A stretch of 64,000 nt of DNA, from the NCBI GenBank assembly GCA_002134785.1, contig MBQZ01000084.1, positions 56,369-120,368 on the forward strand. Direction: 5' to 3'. The DNA comes from Crenothrix sp. D3. Lineage in GTDB: Bacteria; Pseudomonadota; Gammaproteobacteria; Methylococcales; Methylomonadaceae. The notes under the pieces were generated by a model that was not told the DNA's origin, did not search any database, and worked only from the letters and a program-made list of their open reading frames with translations. A program made the translations under genes and the position numbers. Positions 8,077-19,082 of the stretch are shown one piece after another (positions within the stretch are counted from its first letter, which is position 1; each line of letters opens with the position of its first letter).

Positions 8077-9177
8077 ATGTCAACTCAAGCCCAATTTGTA
8101 ACACTACGTTTTTTAAGAGACGGTATTAGGCGGTTATTGCCAAACACCCAAGCGGTATTACTGGCATCGACGTTAGTCGTTAGTTTTGTATTGATTTATT
8201 CCCTGTCTGATTTATTAATGCCTGTGTTTGTTTCCATTGTGTTTGCCTATTTGCTAGAAGGTATCATCAGTAAAGTTCAGCATCTGAAAGTGTCACGGCT
8301 AACCGCTGTTTATCTGGTGTTTTTAAGTTTTATAGTAAGTCTGGGATTTTTATTGTTTTTTTTACTGCCAATAGTGTCAGAGCAGGCGGTGGAATTGGTG
8401 CAACAAATTCCTAGTATTCTCAGTCAAGCGCAAACTGAAATCATGCGATTATCTAAAGCCTATCCGCAGTTTTTTTCCGAAAACAAAATTCAACAAATCA
8501 TGGGAGTTGCACAAAAAGAATTATTAATCTACGCGCAAAACCTATTGTCAGTGTCTGCCGCTTCGGTCGTTGGCTTAGTCAGTGTGATGATTTATTTATT
8601 TTTAGTTCCCATGATGGTGTTTTTCTTTTTGAAAGATAAAGAATTATTAGTGGCTTGGTTTGTCCAATTTATGCCCAATGAGCGACATTTAACCGTTCAT
8701 GTCTGGGAAGAAATAGATGAACAAATCGGTAACTATGTTCACGGTAAATTTGCCGAAGTGTTTATACTTTGGTTCGTTAGCTTTGCGACATACACCCTGT
8801 TGGATTTAAATTACGCTATGTTGCTGGCTGTATTTATGGGTTTGCAGGTCATTATTCCTTATATTGGTGCAACCTTAGTCACTTTTCCTGTACTCGGCGT
8901 GGCTTATTTTGAATGGGGTTTAAGCGGTGATGATTTCATGTACATCGTTATTGCTTACAGTATTATCCAAGCCTTAGACGGCGTGATACTAGTGCCGTTA
9001 TTATTTTCCGAAGCCGTTAATTTACACGCCGTTGCTATTATTATTGCCATCCTATTTTTTGGTGGTTTATGGGGTTTTTGGGGTGTATTTTTGGCTATTC
9101 CGTTAGCAACGGTTGTCAAAGCGGTATTAACTGCGTGGCCGCGTGTTGACAATAATAGTTTCAATAGCAATTATTGA
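8077..9177 (+). CDS. AI-2E/PerM family permease
   Basis: This is a 366-residue inner-membrane protein with about eight hydrophobic segments in the 2 + 1 + 5 pattern of the PerM/AI-2E transporter family. The middle hydrophilic part (SEQAVELVQQIPSILSQAQ) fits the family's extramembrane domain. Substrates differ widely between members and cannot be deduced. It is divergently transcribed from the DHH gene across 129 bases. The downstream pstS has its own promoter, so this gene is probably not part of the phosphate operon. Confidence 0.85.
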   Translation: MSTQAQFVTLRFLRDGIRRLLPNTQAVLLASTLVVSFVLIYSLSDLLMPVFVSIVFAYLLEGIISKVQHLKVSRLTAVYLVFLSFIVSLGFLLFFLLPIVSEQAVELVQQIPSILSQAQTEIMRLSKAYPQFFSENKIQQIMGVAQKELLIYAQNLLSVSAASVVGLVSVMIYLFLVPMMVFFFLKDKELLVAWFVQFMPNERHLTVHVWEEIDEQIGNYVHGKFAEVFILWFVSFATYTLLDLNYAMLLAVFMGLQVIIPYIGATLVTFPVLGVAYFEWGLSGDDFMYIVIAYSIIQALDGVILVPLLFSEAVNLHAVAIIIAILFFGGLWGFWGVFLAIPLATVVKAVLTAWPRVDNNSFNSNY

Positions 9178-9200
9178 TTACCCAAATGAAAAAAATAACA

Positions 9201-9231
9201 CTGTCATACGCTTGTCATATAAAATTAATAT
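9201..9231 (+). promoter_or_regulatory. Pho box and -10 element before pstS
   Basis: CTGTCATA at 9201 and TTGTCATA at 9212 are two PhoB half-sites spaced 11 bases apart, matching the consensus Pho box. A TAATAT -10 element at 9226-9231 lies at the spacing expected when the Pho box replaces the -35. The ATG of pstS is 53 bases beyond. Induction by PhoB under phosphate starvation is inferred; phoB and phoR are not in the window. Confidence 0.8.
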
Positions 9232-9283
9232 GCTTGAACCTATCACCATTTTGACATAACCATTACACATCGAGAATTGATTA

Positions 9284-10267
9284 ATGAAATTATCTTTTAA
9301 AGCAAAATCGCTAGCCGCTGCACTAGGTTTTACTTTTGCCGCTTTACTGAGTAGCACAGCAGGTGCAGTACAAAAAGTGGATGCAAGTGTTCCTACTTAT
9401 GCAAAAGCCAGCGGTATTTCAGGCAACTTATCTAGCGTTGGTTCTGATACCTTAGCGAATTTAATGACCATGTGGGCAGAAGAATTTAACCGCGAATATC
9501 CTAACGTAAATATTCAAATTCAAGCGGCTGGTTCATCGACTGCACCGCCTGCATTGACTGAAGGCACTGCAAATTTAGGTCCGATGAGTCGTGAAATGAA
9601 AGACGATGAATTAGCGGCATTTGAAGATAAATATGGTTACAAACCAACTGCTGTGCCTGTTGCGATTGATGCACTGGCAGTGATGGTCAACAAAGATAAC
9701 CCCATTAAAGGCTTAACTGTTCCACAAGTGGATGCGATTTTTTCATCAACGCGCAAATGTGGTCATGAAACTGACATTGAAAACTGGGGCGATGCAGGCG
9801 TTGCGGCGTGGGGTTCAAAAACTATTCAGTTATATGGTCGTAACTCGGTTTCAGGCACTTACGGTTATTTTAAAGAAAACGCACTGTGTAAAGGCGATTT
9901 CAAAAGTAACGTAAACGAGCAACCAGGTTCTGCATCGGTTGTACAATCAGTCACTTCATCAGTGAATGGTGTCGGTTATTCAGGTATGGGTTACACCACG
10001 TCTGGCGTTAAAATGGTGGCGTTAGCTAAAAAAGCAGGCGAACCTTTTGTTGAAGCAACGCCTGAAAATGCACTGAATGGTACTTATCCATTAACACGTT
10101 ATTTGTATGTTTACGTTAATAAAAAACCTAACACACCATTAGCTCCATTGGACTATGAGTTTATCAAAATGGTATTGTCGCAAACAGGTCAGCAAGTTGT
10201 TATCAAAGACGGCTATATTCCAATGCCTGCTAAAGTCGTTGAGAAAGTGTTAACTTCATTGAAATAA
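9284..10267 (+). CDS. pstS: Phosphate-binding periplasmic protein
   Basis: PstS captures phosphate in the periplasm and delivers it to PstCA. The 327-residue protein has a signal peptide ending near STAGA, then the family core with [11 protein letters not shown] and [11 protein letters not shown], loops that bind phosphate. [12 protein letters not shown] is the second phosphate-contacting loop. It is the first gene of a full pst operon, preceded by a Pho box and followed by a strong terminator, which fits a higher transcript level for the binding protein than for the membrane parts. Confidence 0.95.
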   Translation: MKLSFKAKSLAAALGFTFAALLSSTAGAVQKVDASVPTYAKASGISGNLSSVGSDTLANLMTMWAEEFNREYPNVNIQIQAAGSSTAPPALTEGTANLGPMSREMKDDELAAFEDKYGYKPTAVPVAIDALAVMVNKDNPIKGLTVPQVDAIFSSTRKCGHETDIENWGDAGVAAWGSKTIQLYGRNSVSGTYGYFKENALCKGDFKSNVNEQPGSASVVQSVTSSVNGVGYSGMGYTTSGVKMVALAKKAGEPFVEATPENALNGTYPLTRYLYVYVNKKPNTPLAPLDYEFIKMVLSQTGQQVVIKDGYIPMPAKVVEKVLTSLK

Positions 10268-10276
10268 GCAAATAAT

Positions 10277-10345
10277 TTGCCCTAATTAGGGCAAACAAAA
10301 AACACGGCTGAGATCTGTTTTAACGAATCTCAGCCGTTTTTTTTT
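10277..10345 (+). terminator. Palindrome plus intrinsic terminator after pstS
   Basis: A perfect 18-base palindrome (TTGCCCTAATTAGGGCAA, 10277-10294) is followed by a strong hairpin with arms CGGCTGAGAT (10305-10314) and ATCTCAGCCG (10327-10336). A run of nine T follows. It should partly end transcription between pstS and pstC. Confidence 0.88.
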
Positions 10346-10390
10346 GTTTTTTGTTATATTATTGTCACATTCAATTTCTATACTTCTCGT

Positions 10391-12670
10391 ATGTCTGAAA
10401 TTAATCCTCTTAATAAACTACCGTCAGTTATGGAAAAATCCACTAATAATTACTACCAACGTTGGCGATCCTTCAAAGATTCGCTTGCGCGTTACGGTGT
10501 AATCGCAGGAGGTCTTAGTGTAATTGTTGCACTGGTACTCATTTTCTTTTATTTGCTTTATGTGGTGATTCCACTGTTTAAACCTGCCAGCGCAGAAGCA
10601 GTTAATCACTACGCGTTGCCAGAATCTGCGTTGGGTAAAACAGTTTTACTCGATGTAGAAGAACAAAATGAAGTCGCAGTTCGCTTTACAAACAGTGGGC
10701 AAGCGATATTTTTTGAAGTGGCAACGGGTAAACTCATTTTAAATGAAGCGATTAAAATACCCGCTGGTGCAAGCATTGTTAGTTTTGCTCAAAGTAGCCC
10801 TATCAGTGAAGGTGCGGTTATTTATGGATTATCCAATGGACAAGCTGTTGTTGTTAAACATCAATATAAAATTACATACTCTGATAACAAACGCTTAATT
10901 ACCCCGTCTTTAAAATACTCATTAGGGGAAGCGGCGATAGTTGTTGATAACCAAGGCGCCGCTTTAGAAAATATTGCCGTTAAAGTGGGTGATAAATCGA
11001 CTACGATTATTGCTAAAACGACTGATAAAGTTCATCTTCTGCATATTGAAAAACAACAAAATTTACTTACAGATGAAGTGACCTTAGAACGCTCTGAAAC
11101 AGTTTTGAATATCCCATTGGCGACTATCACTGATATTCGCATTGATAAAGAAGAGCGTAATCTCTATTTGTTCAGTGATGATGGTCATTTAAGTTTCTTT
11201 GATATTAGCGATAAAACTGCACCTGTGCTTAGACAAAATATAAATGTCGTTACCGCAGGGGCAAAAGCGACTGTTACTACTTTTTTAAATGGTGATAGTT
11301 CGTTGCTTATTGGTGATTCTACTGGCTTAGTCTCACAGTGGTCGATGGTAAGAGATGAATTAAAACGTCCTGCGATGCAAAAAATCAGATCTTTCAAAGT
11401 GTCTGAAAAAGCCATTGCTGCCATCAATCCAGAGCCGCGTCGTAAAGGCTTTGCTGCTATTGATGTCGATGGCATGATGGGCGTTTATCACACCACCTCT
11501 GAGCGTGAAGTGCTTAGAGAACAGGTGACTAACACTTTACCTGTCGCTGCTGCGTTATCACCTAGATCTAACACTTTGTTAGTTGAAACCAGCGATAAAA
11601 ATATCTATTTTTGGATGTTAGATAATAAACACCCCGAAGTATCAGTTAAATCACTGTGGCAGGAAGTCTGGTATGAGGGCTATCCAAAACCTGATTATAT
11701 TTGGCAATCATCGGCATCGAATAGCGATTTTGAGCCTAAATACAGCTTAACGCCCTTAGTGTTTGGTACATTAAAAGCGGCGTTTTATGCGATGTTGATT
11801 GCCGTTCCATTGTCATTGATGGGTGCTATTTACAGCGCGTATTTTATGACTCCGTTGATGCGTCAATACGTTAAACCGACAGTTGAATTAATGGGTGCGT
11901 TACCGACTGTTATTTTGGGCTTTTTAGCAGGGCTTTGGTTAGCTCCGACGTTAGAAGAAAACTTATCGGGTTTTTTCCTGCTATTTACATTCTTGCCTAT
12001 AGGCGTATTAGGGTTTGCTTTTGTTTGGCACAATTTACCTAAATCTGTGTTAGAAAAAGTTCCCGAAGGTTGGGAAGCGGCGATACTTATTCCTGTGATT
12101 TTGCTGATTGGTTGGTTTGCGTTTGCCATCAGTGTACCGCTGGAAACCATGCTATTTCATGGCACGTTGCGTGACTGGTTTAAAAATGAATGGGGTATCG
12201 GTTACGATCAGCGTAATGCGTTAGTAGTCGGTATGGCAATGGGTTTTGCGGTTATTCCTACCATTTTCTCTATTGCTGAAGATGCTATTTTCAGCGTACC
12301 TAAGCACTTAACCGTTGGCTCGTTGGCATTAGGCGCAACTACTTGGCAAACAATGACCAGAGTTGTTTTATTAACAGCTAGTCCTGGTATCTTTTCTGCG
12401 GTGATGATTGGTTTAGGTCGAGCGGTCGGTGAAACCATGATTGTATTAATGGCAACGGGTAATACGCCTGTAATGGATATGAGTGTGTTTCAGGGTTTGC
12501 GTACTTTAGCAGCCAATATCGCCGTGGAAATGCCAGAATCACAAGTCGATAGCACGCATTACCGCGTCTTATTTTTAGCTGCCTTAGTGTTGTTTTTATT
12601 CACCTTTGTCTTTAACACGTTAGCGGAAATTATTCGCCAACGCCTACGCGAAAAATACAGTTCATTATGA
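10391..12670 (+). CDS. pstC: Phosphate ABC transporter permease, long form
   Basis: PstC is one half of the inner-membrane phosphate channel. The protein has 759 residues, more than twice the E. coli length. An N-terminal membrane helix at about residues 37-60 is followed by some 380 residues of beta-rich periplasmic sequence that reads like a WD/propeller domain (LYLFSDDGHLSFFDI). The permease core follows, with the ABC-contact EAA loop SLALGATTWQTMTRVVLLTA and GLGRAVGETM. This long type is known in other gammaproteobacteria such as vibrios and pseudomonads. The stop overlaps the pstA start by four bases. Confidence 0.93.
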   Translation: MSEINPLNKLPSVMEKSTNNYYQRWRSFKDSLARYGVIAGGLSVIVALVLIFFYLLYVVIPLFKPASAEAVNHYALPESALGKTVLLDVEEQNEVAVRFTNSGQAIFFEVATGKLILNEAIKIPAGASIVSFAQSSPISEGAVIYGLSNGQAVVVKHQYKITYSDNKRLITPSLKYSLGEAAIVVDNQGAALENIAVKVGDKSTTIIAKTTDKVHLLHIEKQQNLLTDEVTLERSETVLNIPLATITDIRIDKEERNLYLFSDDGHLSFFDISDKTAPVLRQNINVVTAGAKATVTTFLNGDSSLLIGDSTGLVSQWSMVRDELKRPAMQKIRSFKVSEKAIAAINPEPRRKGFAAIDVDGMMGVYHTTSEREVLREQVTNTLPVAAALSPRSNTLLVETSDKNIYFWMLDNKHPEVSVKSLWQEVWYEGYPKPDYIWQSSASNSDFEPKYSLTPLVFGTLKAAFYAMLIAVPLSLMGAIYSAYFMTPLMRQYVKPTVELMGALPTVILGFLAGLWLAPTLEENLSGFFLLFTFLPIGVLGFAFVWHNLPKSVLEKVPEGWEAAILIPVILLIGWFAFAISVPLETMLFHGTLRDWFKNEWGIGYDQRNALVVGMAMGFAVIPTIFSIAEDAIFSVPKHLTVGSLALGATTWQTMTRVVLLTASPGIFSAVMIGLGRAVGETMIVLMATGNTPVMDMSVFQGLRTLAANIAVEMPESQVDSTHYRVLFLAALVLFLFTFVFNTLAEIIRQRLREKYSSL

Positions 12671-14322
12671 TGAAATTATGGTTTAAAAGTGGGTCGCCTT
12701 GGATATGGCTAAATGCGGCGGCAGTCAGTACCTGTTTGATTATGGTGGTCGCGGTACTTTCTTTGGTGTTTGTGCGCGGAGTGGGCAACTTTTGGCCTGC
12801 TCAAGTTACGCAATTTTCTTATCAAGAAGAAGGCAAACCGCTCAGCATTATTATTGGTGAAAAAGTCGATACCAGTATTACGCCTGCCATTATGGCAAAG
12901 TCCACAGGTCATAAAATGACTGACGATGAAGATACGTTAGTACAGTATCTGGTAAAAGTAGGTAATCGTGATGTTACAGGCGCAGATTTTCGCTGGATAG
13001 AAGAGCGTAACGTCAAAGAACAAAGCGATCCTGAGTCGATGATAGTTATCGAACGGCGCGAGTGGGGCAATTTTTATGGTCAACTACTGGAAGTCAAAGA
13101 AAACGGTAAAACCGTTGCCAAAGGCGACCAAGCTATGCCTGAATTGCAAACCAGACTCGACGCTGCTTTAGTGGTGTTTGATAAAATCAAACAGCTAGAA
13201 AAGAAGGAAATCGGCGCGATCAATTATGGCTTAGAGCGGTTGCGCTTGAAGCAGAAAAAATTGCAGTTAGAAAACCGTTGGGATAGCGATGCTGAAAAAC
13301 AATTCGCTGCTGATAAAGCCGAATACGATGCACAATATCAAAGTCATCAAGCTGAACTTGCAGCATTGTATAAAGAAATAAGACGCGATAGTTTGGTCGC
13401 TAAAACTGAATCAGGGACAGAAATAAAAATTCCTTTGGCTAAAATCGTTAAAGTTTATCAGCCCAATGCGATGAATATTTTCGATAAAATCGGATTTTTC
13501 TGTCACAAAGTGTTTGAATTTTTAACTGATGAACCGCGTGAAGCCAATACCGAAGGCGGTATTTTCCCCGCGATTTTTGGTACAGTGATGATGGTTATTA
13601 TCATGTCTATTATCGTCACCCCGTTTGGTGTAATTGCAGCTGTGTACTTGCGTGAATATGCTAAACAAGGCTTTACGACGCAATTAATACGCATAGCTGT
13701 CAACAATTTAGCGGGTGTTCCTTCGATTGTTTACGGCGTATTCGGCTTGGGATTCTTTGTTTACATTCTAGGTGGTAATATTGATGCCTTGTTTTTCCCC
13801 GAATCATCGCCAGCACCCGTGTACGGCACACCTGGCTTATTGTGGGCTTCACTTACCTTGGCATTATTAACCTTGCCTGTGGTGATTGTGTCTACCGAGG
13901 AAGGCTTGGCGCGTATTCCAAAATCAATACGCGAGGGCAGTTTGGCATTAGGTGCGACTAAAATCGAAACCTTATGGCGTACCGTATTACCGATGGCTAG
14001 CCCTGCCATGATGACAGGGTTAATTTTAGCGGTTGCCCGCGCAGCGGGTGAAGTCGCACCGCTGATGTTAGTGGGCGTAGTTAAACTTGCACCAACGCTA
14101 CCCTTAGATGGCAATTTCCCCTTTTTGCATTTAGACAGAAAGTTTATGCACTTAGGTTTTCATATTTATGACGTAGGTTTTCAAAGCCCCAATGTTGAAG
14201 CAGCCAGACCCTTGGTTTATGCAACCGCATTGTTATTGGTGCTGGTAATTATCGTGCTGAACTTAACAGCCATTATTATCAGAAATCGTCTGCGCGAAAA
14301 ATACAGAGCATTAGAAGGTTAA
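12667..14322 (+). CDS. pstA: Phosphate ABC transporter permease, long form
   Basis: PstA is the second channel subunit. At 551 residues it is long because an N-terminal helix is followed by a large extracytoplasmic insert containing a charged helical stretch (about residues 165-240, rich in [18 protein letters not shown]). The C-terminal permease domain has the EAA loop [20 protein letters not shown] and [14 protein letters not shown]. The long forms of PstA and PstC occur together, as here, which suggests that their periplasmic domains interact. The ATG overlaps the pstC stop (ATGA). Confidence 0.93.
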   Translation: MMKLWFKSGSPWIWLNAAAVSTCLIMVVAVLSLVFVRGVGNFWPAQVTQFSYQEEGKPLSIIIGEKVDTSITPAIMAKSTGHKMTDDEDTLVQYLVKVGNRDVTGADFRWIEERNVKEQSDPESMIVIERREWGNFYGQLLEVKENGKTVAKGDQAMPELQTRLDAALVVFDKIKQLEKKEIGAINYGLERLRLKQKKLQLENRWDSDAEKQFAADKAEYDAQYQSHQAELAALYKEIRRDSLVAKTESGTEIKIPLAKIVKVYQPNAMNIFDKIGFFCHKVFEFLTDEPREANTEGGIFPAIFGTVMMVIIMSIIVTPFGVIAAVYLREYAKQGFTTQLIRIAVNNLAGVPSIVYGVFGLGFFVYILGGNIDALFFPESSPAPVYGTPGLLWASLTLALLTLPVVIVSTEEGLARIPKSIREGSLALGATKIETLWRTVLPMASPAMMTGLILAVARAAGEVAPLMLVGVVKLAPTLPLDGNFPFLHLDRKFMHLGFHIYDVGFQSPNVEAARPLVYATALLLVLVIIVLNLTAIIIRNRLREKYRALEG

Positions 14323-14324
14323 TT

Positions 14325-15158
14325 ATGACAGAACAAAAACCCCGTTCACATACCATTGATATGAGTTCTATTCTTGGTGAACAAAGACAATCACAGACAC
14401 CCAATGAAACCTGTATTAAAGTAGAAAATCTAAATCTTTTTTATGGTAAAAAGCAGGCATTACATGGTGTAAATATGGAAATGTACCGCAAAAAAGTCAC
14501 TGCCTATATTGGGCCCAGTGGCTGTGGTAAATCAACCTTATTACGCTGTATTAACCGTATGAATGATTTGGTTGATCACGTCACCATCGAAGGTCAAATT
14601 TTATTGGATAATGAAAATATCTATGACAAATCGGTTAAGGTAGCAGAGTTACGCAGACGGGTTGGTATGGTATTTCAAAAGCCTAATCCATTTCCTAAAA
14701 CTATCTTTGAAAATGTAACTTATGGGCTACGAATTCAAGGCATTAACGATAAACGTCTTTTAGAAGAAACCGTTGAAAAATCCTTGCGTGGCGCGGCGTT
14801 GTGGGATGAAGTTAAAGACCGTTTACAGGATAATGCCTTAGGCTTGTCAGGTGGTCAACAACAACGTTTAGTGATTGCCCGTGCCATTGCTATCGAACCT
14901 GAAGTATTGCTATTAGATGAACCTGCATCGGCGTTAGACCCTATCTCCACGTTAAAAATTGAAGAATTAATTAACGAGCTAAAAGAAAAATATACTATAG
15001 TCATCGTTACCCACAATATGCAGCAAGCGGCGCGAGTCTCTGATTACACCGCATTTATGTACATGGGCGAACTCATTGAGATAGGTACAACCAGCGAGTT
15101 ATTTACCAATCCTACGAAAAAACAAACAGAAGACTATATTACAGGTCGTTACGGTTAA
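14325..15158 (+). CDS. pstB: Phosphate ABC transporter ATP-binding protein
   Basis: PstB powers phosphate import. In 277 residues it has the Walker [10 protein letters not shown], the Q-loop in [13 protein letters not shown] (the PFP stretch is typical of PstB), the signature [14 protein letters not shown] and the Walker [13 protein letters not shown]. The N-terminal 25 residues extend beyond the ABC core. It follows pstA by two bases and precedes phoU by 14. Confidence 0.96.
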   Translation: MTEQKPRSHTIDMSSILGEQRQSQTPNETCIKVENLNLFYGKKQALHGVNMEMYRKKVTAYIGPSGCGKSTLLRCINRMNDLVDHVTIEGQILLDNENIYDKSVKVAELRRRVGMVFQKPNPFPKTIFENVTYGLRIQGINDKRLLEETVEKSLRGAALWDEVKDRLQDNALGLSGGQQQRLVIARAIAIEPEVLLLDEPASALDPISTLKIEELINELKEKYTIVIVTHNMQQAARVSDYTAFMYMGELIEIGTTSELFTNPTKKQTEDYITGRYG

Positions 15159-15172
15159 TTAAGGAGCAAGCA

Positions 15173-15886
15173 GTGGATAACAGCAAAATAGGGCATCATA
15201 TCTCTGAACAATTCAATAAAGAATTGGAAGATATACGCAATAAAGTATTAATCATGGGCGGCTTAGTTGAGCAGCAAATAGAGTTAGCAATCCAAGCATT
15301 TATCACAGGTGATGCGGAACTGGCTGAATTAGTGATTAAACAAGATAATCAAGTTGACGAGCTAGAAATAGCGATAGATTTGGAATGTACGCAAATTTTA
15401 GCCTTACGCCAACCAACAGCATTTGATTTGCGCCTATTATTGACTGTCATTAAAATTATTGGTGAATTGGAAGTTATTGGTGATTTAGCCGAGCGTGTTG
15501 CTAAAACGGCTATTCAACTCTCTGATGGCGAAAGCAAAAAAGACCAGTATCATGAATTGCAACACATGACAGATTTAGTTAAGGATATGCTACACGGTGC
15601 GTTAGATGCGTTTGCTAGAATGTGCATTGATGATATTACCTTAATTACAGGACGTGATGAAGATGTCGATAGAGAATACGATAGTATTCTTCGCCAGCTC
15701 ATTACTCACATGATGGAAGATCCTAGGCACATTACTCGCACGCTTAATGTAATGTGGACAGTAAGAGCTATCGAACGTATCGGTGACCATGCGTGTTATA
15801 TCTGTGAACATTTGATTTTTATGATCAAAGGTGAAGCGGTACGGCATTTAACTCAGGCACAATTAGAAGCTAGATTAAACCAATAG
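15173..15886 (+). CDS. phoU: Phosphate-signalling protein PhoU
   Basis: PhoU links the Pst transporter to the PhoR kinase and limits phosphate uptake. The 237 residues form two similar three-helix bundles with the expected acidic metal sites (DEDVDREYDSILRQL in the second). The start is GTG, with a clear AAGGAG site nine bases before it. It closes the pst operon; phoBR must lie elsewhere. Confidence 0.95.
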   Translation: MDNSKIGHHISEQFNKELEDIRNKVLIMGGLVEQQIELAIQAFITGDAELAELVIKQDNQVDELEIAIDLECTQILALRQPTAFDLRLLLTVIKIIGELEVIGDLAERVAKTAIQLSDGESKKDQYHELQHMTDLVKDMLHGALDAFARMCIDDITLITGRDEDVDREYDSILRQLITHMMEDPRHITRTLNVMWTVRAIERIGDHACYICEHLIFMIKGEAVRHLTQAQLEARLNQ

Positions 15887-15927
15887 TACGATTGGCGTAT
15901 CGCCTCCTTTGAGGCTATACAGAAACA

Positions 15928-15991
15928 GTAGGGGCAATCCCTTGTGGTTGCCCTAATTTATTAAGGGCTGGCACAAGGCGCAGCCCCTACT
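15928..15991. repeat. Two dispersed hairpin repeats after phoU
   Basis: The first (15928-15956) pairs GGGGCAATCCC with GGTTGCCC and is the inverted counterpart of 4543-4570. The second pairs AGGGCTG with CAGCCCCT. They lie between the converging phoU and lolD genes and may act as a transcript end for both. Confidence 0.6.
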
Positions 15992-16008
15992 TTTAATGGC
16001 GGTAGTAT

Positions 16009-16689
16009 TTAACCTACAATCAAGCCATCTTCCATGTGTAATACTTTCCCCATTCTTGCCGCAAGTTCATGATCGTGCGTGACAACCAGAAAACTAATAG
16101 CTAATTCCTGATTTAATTCCAGCATCAACTGATAAACCGAATCCGCTGTTTTACTGTCCAAATTGCCAGTCGGTTCATCGGCTAAAATAACATTAGGCTT
16201 ATTAATTAAGGCTCTAGCAATCGCAGCGCGTTGTCTTTCACCGCCTGATAATTCACTGGGTTTGTGTTCAATACGCGGGGCTAAACCAACACGTTTTAAT
16301 AAATCAGCAGCGCGAATTTTCGCTTCTTTCACCGAAAGCCCAGCAATTAACAAGGGCATGGCAACATTTTCCAGCACAGTGAATTCGCCGAGTAAATGGT
16401 GGGATTGGTAGATGAATCCCAGTGATTTATTGCGTAATTGTGCCAGTTTAGTGCTGTTGACTGAATTTAAATTAACGCCGTTCAAAATAACTTCGCCGCT
16501 AGTCGGTTTATCTAAGCCGCCTAATAAGTGCATCAAGGTACTTTTACCCGACCCCGACACGCCCATAATCGCCACGCGTTCACCAACAGAAATGGCTAAA
16601 TCCACGCCTTTTAGGACTTCAACATCCAATTCACCTTGATAGCGTTTGGTTAATTTCTTACATTCCAAAATAATCGGCTTTTTATTCAT
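16009..16689 (-). CDS. lolD: Lipoprotein-releasing ABC transporter ATPase
   Basis: LolD supplies energy to pull lipoproteins from the inner membrane to LolA. It has the Walker [10 protein letters not shown], the signature [15 protein letters not shown] and the Walker [17 protein letters not shown], the last being typical of the MacB/LolD branch. I choose the ATG at 16689 (226 residues, [12 protein letters not shown]). The longer open frame upstream overlaps lolC and matches nothing. The start overlaps the lolC stop by eight bases, so the genes are coupled. Confidence 0.94.
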   Translation of the reverse strand: MNKKPIILECKKLTKRYQGELDVEVLKGVDLAISVGERVAIMGVSGSGKSTLMHLLGGLDKPTSGEVILNGVNLNSVNSTKLAQLRNKSLGFIYQSHHLLGEFTVLENVAMPLLIAGLSVKEAKIRAADLLKRVGLAPRIEHKPSELSGGERQRAAIARALINKPNVILADEPTGNLDSKTADSVYQLMLELNQELAISFLVVTHDHELAARMGKVLHMEDGLIVG

Positions 16690-17929
16690 AACGCAGTACC
16701 TCGGCTGGATTGATTTTAGCGGCTTGCCACGCAGGGTAAATGGTGGCGAGTATGGACAATAAAAACGCCATGCCAGCGGTCGCAATAACATCTGTCCACA
16801 TCAATTCAGACGGTAATTCGCTGATGTAATAAATTTGCGCGTTTAAAAATTTCACATGGAATAATTCTTCAATAGCACTCACTAGATCAGGTGCGTTGAT
16901 GGCGAGCAATACGCCGCAAATCACACCTAGTAGCGTACCGAATAGCCCAATTACTGTCCCCAACACCATAAAAATACCCATCACTGACGCAGAAGTCAGA
17001 CCCTGAGTTTTTAAAATAGCAATATCGCTACGTTTGTCTGTGACCACCATAATCAGCGTCGAGACGATGTTAAATGCCGACACCGCGACCATTAATAATA
17101 GAATAATCGACATCACCTTTTTTTCCATTTTAATGGCTTGGAAAAAGTTGTCATGCGCCATTGTCCAGTCACTGACTTGGTAATTTTCAATAAACGCTTT
17201 AGCAAGACCCGTAGTAATTTGCGGTGCGTTCAGTAAATCGTCCATTTTAATACGCAATGCAGACACGCTATTTTCTAAACGAAATAATTTAGCCGCATCA
17301 TCAATATGAATAAGTGCCATGTTACGGTCGTATTCATACATACCCACTTGAAAAATACCCACTACGTTAAAGCGGCGCATTCTAGGCACAACACCTGCGG
17401 GTGTGGAATTAACTTGTGGGCTAATGAGAGTGACTTTATCGCCAACAGTGACACCAAGATAATTCGCTTGTTCTAGCCCTAACAGAATGCCGTATTCACC
17501 TGCGACTAAATCCGATAATTTGCCTAATTTCATTTTATCGGCTATTTCAGATACTTTAGGTTCGTAGTCGGGCAGAATGCCGCTGACCATTGTGCCGTTG
17601 ACGCGCCGATCTGCATTAATCATGACTTGCCCAGAAATAAACGGCGCGGTGCCTTGAATATGCGGGTAATCTTTTAACTGTTGCGCTAAGTCCTGCCAGT
17701 TTTCTAACTGTCCAGAGCGTCCTGTCATGGTGGCGTGGGAAGTCATACTGAGCATACGCTCACTGATTTTACCGACAAAACCATTCATCACCGATAACAC
17801 GGTAATCAGCGCGGTAACGCTTAAGGCAATCCCTAAAACAGACGCGAGGGTAACAAAAGAAATAAATTGAGTACGACGTTTAGCTCGCGTATAACGCAAG
17901 CCGATATAAAAAATAAGGGGTTTAAACAT
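16682..17929 (-). CDS. lolC: Lipoprotein-releasing permease LolC/LolE
   Basis: This 415-residue inner-membrane protein has the FtsX/MacB layout: one N-terminal helix after [13 protein letters not shown], a large periplasmic domain, and three C-terminal helices starting near residue 270. The sequence [23 protein letters not shown] is typical of LolC/E. Only one permease gene is present beside lolD, so it may work as a homodimer (the LolF type) or with a partner encoded elsewhere. Confidence 0.92.
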   Translation of the reverse strand: MFKPLIFYIGLRYTRAKRRTQFISFVTLASVLGIALSVTALITVLSVMNGFVGKISERMLSMTSHATMTGRSGQLENWQDLAQQLKDYPHIQGTAPFISGQVMINADRRVNGTMVSGILPDYEPKVSEIADKMKLGKLSDLVAGEYGILLGLEQANYLGVTVGDKVTLISPQVNSTPAGVVPRMRRFNVVGIFQVGMYEYDRNMALIHIDDAAKLFRLENSVSALRIKMDDLLNAPQITTGLAKAFIENYQVSDWTMAHDNFFQAIKMEKKVMSIILLLMVAVSAFNIVSTLIMVVTDKRSDIAILKTQGLTSASVMGIFMVLGTVIGLFGTLLGVICGVLLAINAPDLVSAIEELFHVKFLNAQIYYISELPSELMWTDVIATAGMAFLLSILATIYPAWQAAKINPAEVLRYE

Positions 17930-17953
17930 GGAGTTTTTGAGGAGTTATGGTAA

Positions 17954-18373
17954 TTAAGATTTTCGGCACGCAGGGCAAAAACCGTACAAATAAAGACTGT
18001 GATCGGTTAATTCATAACCTAATTTTTGAGCAATGTCTTTTTGGCGTATTTCAATAGATTCATCGGTGAATTCATCGACTTTGCCACATTTCATACATAA
18101 AATATGATCGTGATGATGACTATTTGCCAATTCAAAAATAGAATTTCCGCCATCAAAATGGTGGCGAGTCACTAGACCTGCCGCTTCAAATTGCGTTAAT
18201 ACACGATAAACAGTTGCTAAACCGATGTCTTCGTCTTCACTAAGCAAAATTTTATACACTTGTTCTGCGGTTAAATGGCGTTTATCGAGCTGTTTTTCTA
18301 AAATTTGCAGAATTTTAATCCGTGGTAAAGTAACCTTCAGACCTGCATTCTTTAAGTCATGCGTTTCCAACAT
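17954..18373 (-). CDS. fur: Ferric uptake regulator
   Basis: Fur is an Fe(II)-dependent repressor of iron-uptake genes. The 139 residues contain the winged helix (LKVTLPRIKILQILE, AEQVYKILLSEDEDIGLATVYR) and the metal-binding dimer domain with HHHDHILCMKCGKVDEF and a C-terminal CPAC. It is divergent from bamE, the usual arrangement in gammaproteobacteria. The 126-base gap must hold both promoters; I could not identify a clear Fur box. Confidence 0.96.
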   Translation of the reverse strand: MLETHDLKNAGLKVTLPRIKILQILEKQLDKRHLTAEQVYKILLSEDEDIGLATVYRVLTQFEAAGLVTRHHFDGGNSIFELANSHHHDHILCMKCGKVDEFTDESIEIRQKDIAQKLGYELTDHSLYLYGFCPACRKS

Positions 18374-18499
18374 TTATCTCCTGTTAAATCGCCGTGGGCT
18401 GATTGCACCCTATTACATACATTGTAGCATGACAGTTTTATAGGATAATCTTTTAACATCCTGTATCATTTTCCCTTTTTAAACCTTTCCTGCTATCAA

Positions 18500-19018
18500 A
18501 TGAGAAAATCGCTTTTTTCTTTCAGCCTATTGGCGAGTTTAACACTGACTTCCTGCACCACTGTTTTGAATAATTTGCCTGGGGTTTATACCTTAGAAAT
18601 TCAACAAGGCAATATTATTGATCAAAATATGATTAATCAACTCCGCCCCAACATGGATAAACGGCAGGTGTTATACATCATGGGTTCGCCGATGTTAGTT
18701 GATTTTTTTCATAAAAATCGCTGGGATTATGTCTATTACACTAAGCCTAGTGGTGAAGATGCCGTTGAAAAGAAAGCCTTTTTAGTGTTTAAAACGGTCG
18801 ATGGTGCAGACAAACTAACGGGTATGTATGGTGACTTTAAACCCAGCAACCTGCCTGTCGTTAAGCCATCAGAGGAAAAAATAGTTGATTTACCCAAGCG
18901 AGAAGTTGACCATACGCTGTGGGAAATGATTACTGGCGTATTTGGTTTTGATGGTAATGATACTGAAAGTTCCACATCTAAAACAGCACCAAAATCGCAA
19001 GTAGATTTGCCTTTGTAA
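18500..19018 (+). CDS. bamE: Outer-membrane assembly lipoprotein BamE
   Basis: BamE (SmpA/OmlA) is a small lipoprotein of the BAM complex that inserts beta-barrel proteins. A lipobox ending in LTSC is at about residue 19. The BamE fold follows with NIIDQNMINQLRPNMDKRQV, LYIMGSPMLVDFFHKNRWDY and YYTKP. The 172 residues include a C-terminal extension of about 60, rich in polar residues, beyond the usual domain. Confidence 0.94.
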   Translation: MRKSLFSFSLLASLTLTSCTTVLNNLPGVYTLEIQQGNIIDQNMINQLRPNMDKRQVLYIMGSPMLVDFFHKNRWDYVYYTKPSGEDAVEKKAFLVFKTVDGADKLTGMYGDFKPSNLPVVKPSEEKIVDLPKREVDHTLWEMITGVFGFDGNDTESSTSKTAPKSQVDLPL

Positions 19019-19082
19019 ATAGGGTAATGGGTTAAACCTGTTACAGCGGCATAATGACTGCCAACGCGATAAGATGCGCCAC

